NCBI RefSeq assembly: GCF_028858725.1 | Contig: NC_084769.1 | Span: forward strand, 10,603,501 to 10,667,500 | Direction of reading: 5' to 3' | Source: Colius striatus | Lineage: Eukaryota; Chordata; Aves; Coliiformes; Coliidae | DNA: 64,000 nucleotides | Shown: positions 45,601-56,367 of the stretch, piece by piece | How the letters are laid out: each line of letters opens with the position of its first letter | Numbering within the stretch: position 1 is the stretch's first letter | The notes under the pieces: generated by a model | The model's input: only the letters and a program-made list of their open reading frames with translations | The model's database searches: none | What the model was told of the DNA's origin: nothing | Position numbers and translations under genes: made by a program

Positions 45601-48600
45601 GGAGGACCTGAAACCAGCAGCCCTTCTTAGTAGAAGCCTTGTCAGAAGGAACCATAAAAATCTACTTTTGCCCACACATTTAACCATGGTGACTCCAGGG
45701 CAGCTAGTCCCAGCAAAACGTCTCCACAGTGTTCAGGGAATGGAGGGAGATGCGTACACAGCACTGTTTGGCCCTAGTTTCTGCATTTTGGAGCTTTGCT
45801 GGGACTGTCAGGACAGTCAGGGCTCCTACTACCTTTGGAATAATTCTAATGACCTGACAGCATGCCTGCACTTGATTTGAACTCACCTCTGTGAACCTGC
45901 AAGGCACAGCAAGGATGCTGAGACCTCCAAGTGGGAAGAGCTCTGTGTGTGTCACTAATCAGGCTGTTATTTGGATGCTTTTATGAACCTCATGTTCCAG
46001 CTTAGCATCTTTGAAAGGGTCAGCCTGCTTTTTAAACCAGGTTTTCTATGTTCTGCTGCAGTGCAGCAACAGCAGGAGAGAGACAGCTCTCTCAAACCAT
46101 TCTCCCCAACCTGCTTTGGCACTCAGTAAGGGAGTGAAATGGTGGCAAATTCGCTACTTCAGCCTCAATTATTAAGACACATGTACTTAACTCGAGGCAG
46201 AATGTTGTGCTTGTAAACGTGCCTGTATCTGGTTTTTGGCTGAGGTTGTCAAAGCACATCAGGCAAGAAGAGGCAAAGGCCTGTGTTGGTGTGTGCATGC
46301 AATTGGGCTACACGCAAAGCATGACAGATTATGCAATGCATACTATATTGTTGACCTAAGCAAGATTTTTAACAGTGCTACCTGCTAACAGGTAACACAC
46401 ACCAAATATACCCCACTTGAGCAAACTCAGGGTCTGCAGTCTGACTAAGGATTGGTGCTTGGTGTTTCATGATGCCTTGGAGGTTTTTGGAGTCACCTAG
46501 GTGATGGGGAACACTGGCTAAAGGCATGACTGGAACTGGAGACATCTGATGTGGCTTTCTCCTCTGCCCCTGAGTTCCCAAAGCCATCATACCTTTCCAA
46601 ACTTCTTGCCTGAGACACAGTGTGCAGGTCTGGATGTGAACTTTGATTATGTCACTTGGATTCAAATTATTTTGTTTCTTTGGTCTGTTATGTGGGAAGG
46701 GGCCAGACAATCTGAGCAGCAAATGCAAGCCTAGATGTCAGCACAAAGCTCAACAGCACAGGGACCAGGTGTTCAGAGCTCTCTGCATCCCTTAACACAT
46801 GGATCTTTGGCATTTGTGGCTGCCCATCTGCTTGGTCAGTGGTGAGGAGAGAAAACTTTTGCTGTTTTTTTCAAGCAAACAGATCTCTGGTTTTCTTTTG
46901 CAAAATTGCTTTAAACAGGGCAACGACTGTAGCAGTAATTAAAATGCATGAGTCACAAGCCAACCACAGTATAAAATCAGAGAAGAATGTGGCTATGAGA
47001 ATGAGAATAAACTATTGCTGACTTTGACCTAAAATGCCAGATGCAGAGACCAAAATAAGATGCAAATGCCAACCGACCATGTCTTGGGTTTCTGTTTTGA
47101 ACACTGTCACTCTGATTACTGCTTATCAGAAATAGCTCAGCTCTCAGCTTCCCGATAAGGAGGGCAGCTAAAGTCTAAAGCTGTTAGTCTGTCTGCAAGA
47201 TAATGCAATGCACCTTTGAGATGTAATGATGACCTTTGGATGTACGAATTCCTGGTTTTGTCCCCGGTTGGAAGGCTGGAGGCAAGGAGCAGTTCCCTCT
47301 AGTGGCTGGAGCGGCAGGGACTTCATTGAATGCATTTAAGGGCGGGTATCACTATGCTAAAGATTTGTGAGAACATGCCAGACAGATGGTTTCTTCAGCG
47401 ATCTGTGTCTTTGTGTAGTTTATCCTCTGTCTTTCAACCAGATTATAGGATTTAATGGGCAGCCACTGTTTGTGTGTCCAGAAAGCAGCACGGGTATTTG
47501 TCTTAATCTGAATGGCTCATGTCTGATTTTATTTAAAGAGCACTAAGTGCTTCTCCTCTGATTTATCTAATCCTTATTAGACAATCTAATACAATTCCTC
47601 CCTCCATAAAATTAATCTGTCTGCTTTTCTGAAAGTACTGGGCCTCATTAATCTGTGTCCTGCAACTGAAGAATGCAAAACCCTCTTCCGATTTGAATCA
47701 TTAACTCACTAAAGAGAAATGTAAGCACATTTCTTGGGCTTTGCTGAAAAGTGGAAATGACCAGAAAGCAGGCAGAAACTCCTACTTAGCTGCTCATGAT
47801 TACTGTAGCATACTGGGAATAAATTTCTAGCTTAGAATCACAGAAAATGAACAATAAATGTTGCTTGAGCTCATCTCTTTTTGAGGAAGTTTGTACGTAC
47901 AGAAGGTAGCACAGATATTTCTCTTCATCTGAATGGCTCATGTCTGATTTTGTTTAAAGAGCATTAAGTGTACTCTTTAGAAAATCTGAGTTCCCATGAC
48001 TTTGGGCCATTTGTGTGGATCCTATCCCAGCCAAGGGATGAACCCTCAGTGCAGATTTCCCCTTCCCCCCTACTCACATGGCCAATTTGCCAAAACTTGT
48101 ATGAACTTAATGCTGTGTGAAGTTTTGTCCCCCTTAGGCTCAGCTGAGATCAGTCCCTTGCTCTAAGAGTTATTAGAAGGGGAAAGATGGGCAGGAGTAC
48201 ATAAACACAGATCCTGAGTAGAGAAAACTCTTTCTGTTTAGAAACCATGTTTAAAAGACTGATTTTTGGGATAGCTTTTCCTTCCTGCACTTTTCTTCAC
48301 CTGGCTAATTAAATATAAACACTTAAAACTTCTTGCTACTTTATTTCAGGCTTTCCCATGTTTAGTTCAGTCTTAGAAATGGAGCTGCTGAGTGACCACT
48401 GGTCTTTAAAAGAAGTAAGGACACAATTTCCCTTCAAGTTCAGATCTGATAGTGACATCTTTGTAAAGAACCCATTTAAAAATAAAATAACAATTAAAAA
48501 ACCACCTGGGCAAGAAGAGTATGTTTTTAGTGTTACCTTTTTTCCCAGTCAGCATCTGGAAGAATTCAGGGCAGTGAGCACTGACGATCTGTCCCACAGC

Positions 48601-51600
48601 AGACGAAGGCCAGCAGTTCATGTTATCCCACATTCCAACACATCTGCCTGGGGAGCAACAATAAAACACCATCCACCATCTCCCAGGTACAAAGCACCAC
48701 GAAACTTACTCCAGCAATGAAACACTATGAAACATCTCCAAGCAATGAAACACTGTGTGACATCCCACAAGGCAGCTACAGGAATGAAGATGCTCAGTAC
48801 TCTGAAAAGCAAGCTGGATGAGACAGAGCAAGTCCTGCAGAGACCTCTCAAGACCTGCATAGGACAAGACAAGTCCTGCTTTCTTCAATCCAGCCCCAGT
48901 AAACTCCAAGCCTATCCCATTCTGGTCCTGGACTTCACTGGTCTCTACTAGCTGGATAATAAGCAATGTGGGCCATTGTGAATTTTGCATCCAGCCCTTG
49001 CCTATCCATCTGTCTTCTGGTAACTATCAGATGGCCCTGGAAAGATGAAGGAAACCAGACATGAATTTTTTAGTCCACTTTTTGGTCTTTCCAAAGCTTC
49101 CACTTTGAGTCACCCTGATATTTTCCTCATATAATACTTTTGTAAACAGAAAAAGATACAACTTGACTAGGAGTTTAAACAGCTTTGGAAGGATACTGGG
49201 GAAAGGGCAGAGAGGAACAATACCAGTATCATCCTTGTATCACCATAAATACTTCTCTGCTTGTTTATCTTTTTCATAAATGCCAAGATGTTCATTATAC
49301 CAAGATGTTGCTGGAGTGAGTAATGCCAACAGACCACTCACTAGGCTTGGCTGCAGGTCTCAATGGCTTTTCTGCTGCAGGACAGCAAAACTTTGCCGAG
49401 TCTCTGGGACTGTAAAAGCAAGGTTATCACATTTAAAGGCTGAGGCAAAACATGGATACACACCAATAGTCTGGCAAAATCTGCCTGTAGTGTTACTCTT
49501 TCCAAGGTCAGGCCTCTGATAGTGTGACATGTCTGCTGGAGAATCTCAGAGCAACCATTGAACCTAGAGTCCCACTGGGCTCTCTTCAGGAATAGAGACT
49601 GTGGCTGCTGCTTTCCCTGCACCTTCTGCCACCTGAAGCCTTCATTAGCTGCAAGGACTGACTGAAAGTGCCCAGATTCACCTCATTTCCTTCCATTAGG
49701 TGCAGGAGCTGCTTCTGTTAAGGATGGGCTTGTTGTGGTCCCCTCCTACAGTCAGAGTGTGAGGCAGACTTCTCCGGCTGCATATTCAGCTTGGCTGCTT
49801 TGCCTTCTGGCAGGGCTGGTAATGATGCACCAGGGAGACAACAGTCAAAGGAGCACAGTATGATGGTGATCTCAACTTAGACATTTTGTTTAGGTGCTTG
49901 AAGCTGGCATGGATGAATTTTGGTCTGTGGTGCAGAGTGTTAATAGAAAACACCTATAGCTGATGCCCCTTGTGCCACAGAGCAACTGTAATTCTGGTCT
50001 TATTTTGCTCTTCTGTGGCCACATGCTGAAATCATTCAGGTTGATTCTCTTTTGCATCCACTCACTGTCAGTGGTTTTACCAAAGCTCCTCTGTGGATTT
50101 TGTAATATGATGGGGAAAAAAAGAGGCCACTGGAGCATACCAGGACCACCCTACACTTGGCAGGTCCTGGTGTGTACCAAATGCCCTGTATGCTTCCTGA
50201 AAGCAGGAGGGAGGAAGTGCTGAGTGCTCTCCTCCAATGTTTTGTGCTTCCTAAAGACAGCTTTCAGTAGCCTAATGAAAATATTTACATTTACAGAAAT
50301 GTATTGATTTCCTCCTGCACAACAGTCCTAGTGCCTAGAAATATAGAGCTTTCTGCAGCCAGGGCACCTCAGCTCTAGCGTCCTCCCTGTGCCAATGTTT
50401 ACATGACTTGGTAACCATTTACTTCAAAGCAATTAATTGCAAATGAAATGTCACCTTGGGTGATATTTATGCCTAGCTGTGCTGCAACATTTGGGTTATC
50501 AAACCTTCATGCCAACACTACTGGCATAAAGCCCCCAAATCAGACTCAATGCACAGAAAATGCTGTTGGGATGGTCTCCTTTAGGGAAGAGAACACAAAA
50601 ACCAGCCAAGCCCTTTCTCCTACAGGAGGCCTTCTTGCCAGGTCTGGGGGGAAGAAAGCCAGTGCCACCCACTTTTACCTACCTAAAGTACCTTCAAGCT
50701 ACTGGCACCACAAGGACAGAGGAAAAATAGAGCCACTTCTTACTTATACTGCAGGAGGATAAGAAATACCTACTGCTCGGGTACTTCATGTCTGATTCAC
50801 CCACAACTAATCCTCTGTGTTTATACCATTTTCACAGGGCTGTGAGCACTGCAGTGAAGACAGCACTGTGGACGCTTGTCCCTTGCTTTGCCCCTCTTCC
50901 TGCCACTCCACTTGATGCTGCCTGCCCACACCAGACAAAACTTCTGAGGAGATGAAGGAAGGATGTGGTATGCAGGGCAACCTAAACCCTGAAAAGCTGG
51001 CTTCCTTTCTCCCTGTGAGATCTGCCAAGGACAAGCACCAAATACTCCAAGCTTTATTTCTCTGTTCTTCAAACTAAAGTCCCTGTATGGGATTTACTTC
51101 ACATGGACCTTAGACATGCAGATAACCAAAGGCTGGAGATGTTTGCAGAATACAAGCAATTATTTACCAGAATAAAAATCATTACTCCATAATTTAATGA
51201 GGTAACAAACCCTTCTTGAGTAAAGACCCATCAGAAGGAAATTCCTGATCTCTCTCTTCAGAAACTAATACTTGGGGAAAGATGTATATTTTACCCTTGT
51301 TTATTTTTATGAGATTCACTGCCAGGAGTTGTATTTGCAGTTATACAGAGAGGGGCTTAGTCACCTTGGCCACTTTCAGCTTAAGGCATCCTGCTACATG
51401 AGTAGTCCTGAGCCCATGGCAGTGTGCTGTGTTTGATCCAACTTGTAGAGTTAACAAGAATTGTGACAACTGTTGGGAATGCTTTCTCAAAGATTTAACA
51501 CAATCCTTTACTTGTAAATTCTCTCTCTGTAGATTTGAGGCGAGTGGCACAGAGGGTAGAATCACGCTGTTTTAAAATTTCCTGTAACTAAAGGCCTCAG

Positions 51601-54600
51601 GGGAATTTTTGATCTGGATCCAACTTAAAACTATTTCAAGTCTCTGCTGAGGAGCTACTATTTGATTGAGGTAAAATGAGACCACCTATAAAACAGCACT
51701 GCAATACTAGTGTTAATCCACACCTGCACGGTCCTGGGAAGTTTAACTTGTGTGTATCTTTAGTGCTCTGGTGCAGAGAAAATGCAGAGGCATCTCTTGC
51801 CTCCATCCAATGTGCTCTGTGAGATGCTTGACCCAGCTGCTGTCTGGAGGAGCTAACAGCTCATAGGCAAGCTTCAATAATTGCTTGCAGTTTTTTCTCT
51901 GAGCCCTCTTTCACATGAGTGCACTTGCTCACCTGTGAAAGCTGTCTACATGATGAGAACTCAGAACTGCAAGAGTTCCCCAGACCAATATGCAACCATA
52001 AATTCTCTCTGAAATACAGGAGCTCTGTTATGTGACAGTAAGTTCAAGCAAGGAAGAAGCAATGAGGACCTTCAAGCCACGTGATTTAAATGTTGGCTGC
52101 TGATATTCATTGATTTTGATAGCAATGGTAGTTAAGTAAATTTGCATTTACTGGGATGAATATGTAAAAATGTCCTTGTCCAAGGTGAGAAGAATTCCAT
52201 TCCTTTGCAATTTGTAAGCTTTTGTTGCCGATGTGCTCCCTAGTTGTGAGGACTGCAGTTGAGCAGCTGAGTTAAAAGGCTCTTTCAACTCTTATTGTGA
52301 TAGCAAGGTCAAAAATCTCACTCTAGGAGCCTTATAATAGATCTTACTTGGTTTTTTTGCTCCTAAATGAGAGATGCATATGTGATGCATGCATCTTGTG
52401 GGAGGGAATGTGGAGGTATCTGATTTTGAGGCCACTCAGCTCACTCGAGAGCAGTTTTTTATCAGGCATATTCATTCAACCTTTACCTGAGCTCAGGAGT
52501 AGATCGTTTTCAGGTGTTGTATTCTTTGCCTCCAGGAAGAGAGCCTCAGCACATCTTTCTTCTTCCCTTTTCAGGACACTCAGGAGGTCACAGACTGGAG
52601 GGACAGCTCTGCTCTGTCAATTTTAAAAGCAATGGAATCAATTTTCCTCATAACACTTATGTCCCCTTGACAGGATTTACCCTTCTTATGCTCACATTTC
52701 CCATGCAACCCTATCAACTGATTGCAGGCAATATTTCCTTCAAATACAGTCAATTTCTTGAAACACAGTCAATTTCCCTAAGTCTCATTTTTAATAGGAG
52801 CAGCAGGCAAACACAGTCTGAGTTTCTGCCTTCTCCTGTTTGCTGACATTACTATTATTGAGAAAAATGAACACGTTATTCTGCTAAATTAAGTGCATGA
52901 GCAGCATGCTGTTCCAGAAGACCACAGAAACATCCAGGGTACTTCTGGCCTCTCCTAGAGCAACAGGGAATTAATTATTAGTCCCTGGCAGTGTTAAGCC
53001 ATAAACCTGGCAGGTAATTTTCCTGGGCATAAGGGATTCAAATATTTCTCCTGGTTGCATTCACATGACCTGTTTCATTGCTGCTGATCTGGAAGCTGCA
53101 GGACCCAACCTGGAAGCACAGTCTCACCCAGATTTTTGGAAGAAATTTGTCCTGAGATAATTTTCTCACCTTCCTGACTTGCCCCATTCTCCTTTCTCAC
53201 ATGGCAGTGTAGAAATGTTAGTCCTAACTCAATCCAAACACAGCAATTAAACGTGTAGTTTATGTTATATGTAGCTGATCAAAATGAATGTAACAGCTAC
53301 TGACCATTCACACAGTGTGTATTAAAAATCATTGCAAAATGATTTGCAGGACAAGGTCCCAGTGATGCCTTGCAGTAAAATTGTACTTTTACTGGTTTTG
53401 CCAGTTTCTATTGATGCCAAGAATGAAAACATTGAATATAAGTGGATTGTTATTGTAACAAATGAGATAATTTAACCCTCATGAAGAAAACCAATAATCT
53501 TTATGAATTCCCACTATGGTACTTATATGTACATACACATATATATATGAAAAGATGTATATACAAACACATACTTAAAAGATTAAAAGCAAATCATCAG
53601 GCTGTCTTATTTGAAAAGCATCAGAGATCTTTTTATAAGCTTTGTGTAGAAAAAAATAATGGCAATGTCATATTATTACTCAACCTAATCAGTCTTGTAG
53701 CATTGCTGATCACTTTCAGATTAGATTTAGGAGAGAGAATGATTACTGAAAACCTCATAACGAGAAGTAATACTTCTCTGCAATTAAATTTTAACCTAAC
53801 AGATAGCAGCAACTATATTCCCACTCATTTTGGCTGGAAGTATTCTGGGTATTGTACTTCTGAATAAAGCTTGATCTTTTCAGCAAAGTAGCATGCCTCA
53901 TCTAATTGTCATGTTGTGTTTAACTTCGAGCATCTCTCCTTTCTCTTTGTGTGTCATAAAATAAATAAACCAAAACCTGTTTATTTTGCATAATGTAATT
54001 AATTTTCTGGAGCCATACATGCAAAGAATTCAGAGGAAATAAACGATCCTCTGATGCCAGGATTTAAATGCCTTTTTAACTCATGTAATACTTGAAAAGA
54101 AAACCATAAAAATCCATTTAATCTGTGAAAAAATAGAACTGTCTAACTGGAGGAACATGCTTAAAGAAATGCAATTGGATTTAGTAGTTTCAGTTGTTAG
54201 CTGAAGGTTGAATTTGATAATCTCTAAATATTGTCAGGTTTTTAAACCGTTAATTATTTATCACTTTCTATTGTTACCTATTTGATTACCAATAGTAAAG
54301 CAATTTAGTACAGTTTCAGAGTTTACAAGTAAAGACCTAGAACATACTTTTTCTGTAGTACCTCTGTCCAAAAGTTACCTTGAAAATACATTCAAAAGCA
54401 ACATTGGTGCTGAGCATTTGAAGTGGCCACCAGAAGCGGTCTGGTTTGCACACGGGTTGTTCTAGATGACACTGAGCGTGAGTAAAACTAAATGCTAACA
54501 TTAGTAATGATCTCAAACACAGGAGCATTCTTCATCTTGAATAAGCATATATATCTTGTTGTTTCTTTTAAGAACTATAGGTCCTAAGAACGCTTTTGTT

Positions 54601-56367
54601 TCAGAGATTTAAAGCCTGCAGAATATCTTTATGGATAGAGTGAGGATGAATGCTTTTAACACGTTCAGCTGTGAAAGCTACCCTGATTTTCTTACATAAA
54701 ATGCATTCCTCAAGCAGGAGCATGGTGTAGTTCATGCCTGACAATTACTGTTTTACCCTGCTAAGTTATGTCCACCTTATTCTGCTGTTGAGATTGATAC
54801 CGCTGCCCAGTAATAGACATGGGTGTTACAGGATTTTAAAGTCAGGGAAAGCAGAGAGCCTGCGGGTGCTGTTTTAAAGCACTTGTTTTCCACGAACACT
54901 GTTGCTCTGGCTGTCTTTGTCAACATTGGCATCCGACCTGGCCACTGCAGGTCTGGCACAGCTGTCTGCCGAGCAACATAAATTCCCACTTCCCGCGCCA
55001 CAGTCAGATAATGCCTCTCTGCTACTGACTGCGCTCAGGCTCACTCGCGTTCACCCTCCACAGCCGAAAGCAAACAGCCCGCCCCCGCCCCACGAAATCG
55101 AGGAAAATGGGCTTGTCTACATGCAGTTTCTTCATCTCTTCCTAACCAGTTCCCTGAAACAGCTCCCAAGATGTCAGATTTTCATGAGAGGAGCAAGACA
55201 TCTTTATATTTTGTTTAAAGAAAATGCAAGATCCCAAAACCGTTCCAAACAGAAACAGCTGTGGTAACTAGATGTCCAAAACGGGCAGAAAGCTGCAGCT
55301 TGTGGTATCGAAAGCAACAGCCGACTATGATTTTTAACCTGGGAAATGAATCAATCTAAATGCTATTTCATATAAGTGATATTTGCAGCCACACAATTCT
55401 CAGCCATTTAATTTGAAAGTAAGTGGCTTTAGTTTAATGAGAGGATTTAAAGAAGAACAAAAGATGCCTGGCAAAATCAAAATAGGTATTTTTAAGGATT
55501 AGAAATGAAACAAGAGGAAGGAGGTGCTCTCAGTGGCACCCTGAGCAATGACATCTATTTACAGAGTCCTTTAGGTAATATGTAGGAATAACAAACTAAA
55601 ATAACAAGCAAATCATCATAGTCATTATTTTTATTGCAGAAGATTATCAGAAAGAAAAAAACCCAACTTTGCAGATTGCATTCACTCCGCAGTTAAAACG
55701 TCTAGGCAGAGCTCAAGTTTTCTGAAAGTTTGAACCATATAGAAACTGATTTTCCCATTCATTGCAGCCCAGGTTCAGCTGTCCCTCCTGAGCTGTCTGA
55801 GCTCTGGGAGCTCAGCACCGACAATCTGCCGTGTACATTCCCAGTAAAGTGAGAAAACTAAAAGAAAGAAACCAAACTTTGTGGATCAAACATCACTTTG
55901 CGTGCCTTCAATTTGAATCACAGGAGGCTTTGGTAGTGGTGGGCATTCCCTCTTAGGAGGATTGCTGGCTGGTGTAAACCAGTAAAGCTTCACTAAATGG
56001 CATCAAATCTTCCCTCCTTCATCACAGAATCCGCTGTTTACCAAAGCAGGTTACTAAAGACTGCTGTCTTTTTATAGCAATGGGGAAAGTGAGGCATGCC
56101 ACTGGCTTTATATAGGTGGGGAAACCGAGGCATCTACCATCTAGCCACCTGGCTACTGTCAATTAGTGCAGGAAGCAGCAAAAGCAAGAATAACATTAAA
56201 TAAACCAGCTTCTACACAGACTTTTTAAAACTAAGATACCACGACTTGATGGAATAGAGGTGCACCTACTCAGACAACTTGTGCTTCCATGCAATTGTGA
56301 ATAAATAGCTCTGAGCACCTACCAGGGTGGTTGAAATCCAGAAGATGATCACCCAGATGGTCCACAT
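36492..56367 (-). CDS. SCTR: Secretin receptor (class B1 GPCR), complete, 13 exons, 449 aa
   Basis: SCTR is the Gs-coupled plasma-membrane receptor for secretin and raises cAMP. The joined CDS (1,350 nt) is 56367-56323, 52613-52487, 48647-48537, 44579-44476, 44161-44064, 43126-42994, 41809-41656, 41570-41510, 40973-40904, 38192-38101, 38005-37867, 37689-37648 and 36665-36492. All splice sites are GT-AG and phases agree. Residues 1-18 form a signal peptide. The hormone-binding domain has cysteines at 23, 36, 60, 69, 83, 101 and 117, with sequons at Asn46, Asn100 and Asn122. Seven membrane spans follow (about 136-161, 169-193, 209-238, 250-271, 289-314, 338-354 and 366-391). Hallmarks are [10 protein letters not shown] in TM3, GWGAP in TM4, [14 protein letters not shown] at TM6 and [15 protein letters not shown] in TM7; Cys209 and Cys279 form the TM3-ECL2 bond. 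TM5 and TM6 wording ([18 protein letters not shown]) favours SCTR over VIPR1/2 or ADCYAP1R1, and so does the gene order. The human protein is 440 aa (from memory); extra length lies in the third extracellular loop and the C-tail. Confidence 0.97.
37648..37689 (-). CDS. SCTR: SCTR exon 12 (residues 379-392): TM7
   Basis: This 42-nt exon encodes [14 protein letters not shown] between TTTATCTTTCAG and GTGAGT. A 42-nt exon at this point of TM7 is a shared feature of class B1 receptor genes. Confidence 0.97.
37867..38005 (-). CDS. SCTR: SCTR exon 11 (residues 332-378): TM6, ECL3, start of TM7
   Basis: It encodes (K)[18 protein letters not shown] and on to [13 protein letters not shown], phase 2 in and phase 0 out. 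The loop between TM6 and TM7 reads [11 protein letters not shown], about four residues longer than I recall for the human receptor. Confidence 0.97.
38101..38192 (-). CDS. SCTR: SCTR exon 10 (residues 302-331): end of TM5 and ICL3
   Basis: It follows TTTTTTTCAG and encodes [20 protein letters not shown] then [10 protein letters not shown] plus two bases. The third intracellular loop, the main Gs contact, is contained here. Confidence 0.97.
38627..38812 (-). repeat. CR1 3' fragment in SCTR intron 9
   Basis: It starts GATCATAGAATCACAGAATGG, the reverse complement of a CR1 tail, and runs to GGGCAGCCTGTGCCAGG. It lies in the same orientation as SCTR. Confidence 0.92.
40904..40973 (-). CDS. SCTR: SCTR exon 9 (residues 278-301): ECL2 and TM5
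   Basis: It encodes (G)[18 protein letters not shown] then VLSIF. Cys279 is the ECL2 cysteine that pairs with TM3. The WWIIRGP motif is class B1 specific. Confidence 0.97.
41510..41570 (-). CDS. SCTR: SCTR exon 8 (residues 258-277): TM4
   Basis: This 61-nt exon follows CCAATTGCAG and encodes (G)[19 protein letters not shown], ending in phase 2 at GTAAGC. It completes the GWGAP motif started in exon 7. Confidence 0.97.
41656..41809 (-). CDS. SCTR: SCTR exon 7 (residues 207-257): TM3 and start of TM4
   Basis: It follows TCTTTCCTCAG and starts [20 protein letters not shown]. Then come [12 protein letters not shown] and [17 protein letters not shown]. Cys209 is the conserved TM3 cysteine. Confidence 0.98.
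42994..43126 (-). CDS. SCTR: SCTR exon 6 (residues 162-206): TM2 and ECL1
   Basis: It follows TTTTTGTAACAG and encodes (R)[18 protein letters not shown], then [21 protein letters not shown]. The RNYIHMHLF and FIKDAVLF runs are class B1 TM2 hallmarks. Confidence 0.98.
44064..44161 (-). CDS. SCTR: SCTR exon 5 (residues 130-161): TM1
   Basis: It follows GTTCCCCTGCAG and encodes [20 protein letters not shown], then [12 protein letters not shown], with a phase-2 GTGAGG donor. YTIGY is the conserved start of TM1. Confidence 0.97.
44476..44579 (-). CDS. SCTR: SCTR exon 4 (residues 95-129): end of hormone-binding domain
   Basis: It encodes (G)[18 protein letters not shown] then [16 protein letters not shown]. 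The NCTxxGWS and ACG motifs and two sequons (Asn100, Asn122) mark the class B extracellular domain. Confidence 0.97.
47476..47967 (+). repeat. Local direct duplication of a segment of about 75 nt in SCTR intron 3
   Basis: The segment starting GTCCAGAAAGCAGCACG at 47,476 recurs as GTACAGAAGGTAGCACAG at about 47,893. Both share the unbroken core ATCTGAATGGCTCATGTCTG and then TTTAAAGAGCA.TAAGTG. By hand I count about 11 differences in 74 aligned bases. The copies lie about 417 nt apart. Confidence 0.75.
48537..48647 (-). CDS. SCTR: SCTR exon 3 (residues 58-94): hormone-binding domain core
   Basis: It follows TTGCTCCCCAG and encodes (G)[18 protein letters not shown], then [18 protein letters not shown]. 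GMWDNxxCWP is the diagnostic hormone-receptor-domain motif. Confidence 0.97.
52487..52613 (-). CDS. SCTR: SCTR exon 2 (residues 16-57): N-terminal helix of the extracellular domain
   Basis: It encodes [20 protein letters not shown], then [20 protein letters not shown] and SS plus one base, ending CAG/GTAAAG. The CDLL...EEERC pattern is the first-helix pattern of class B receptors. An NTT sequon follows. The acceptor is taken as GACAG/AGC. Confidence 0.92.
56323..56367 (-). CDS. SCTR: SCTR exon 1 coding part (residues 1-15): signal peptide
   Basis: ATG is followed by hydrophobic [15 protein letters not shown] and the donor CTG/GTAGGT. There is an in-frame TGA just upstream, so this is the first possible start in the frame; position -3 is A. 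A predicted signal cleavage after SRA would follow exon 2 joining. The start rests on position and hydrophobicity, since signal peptides are not conserved. Confidence 0.82.

Noticed and set aside
48358-48720. 120-codon plus-strand frame at 48.4 kb
   Set aside because: It lies antisense to SCTR exon 3 and its flanks. The minus-strand reading is the coding one.
53528-53570. Short TA-rich microsatellite
   Set aside because: It is too short and imperfect to be more than ordinary low-complexity DNA.
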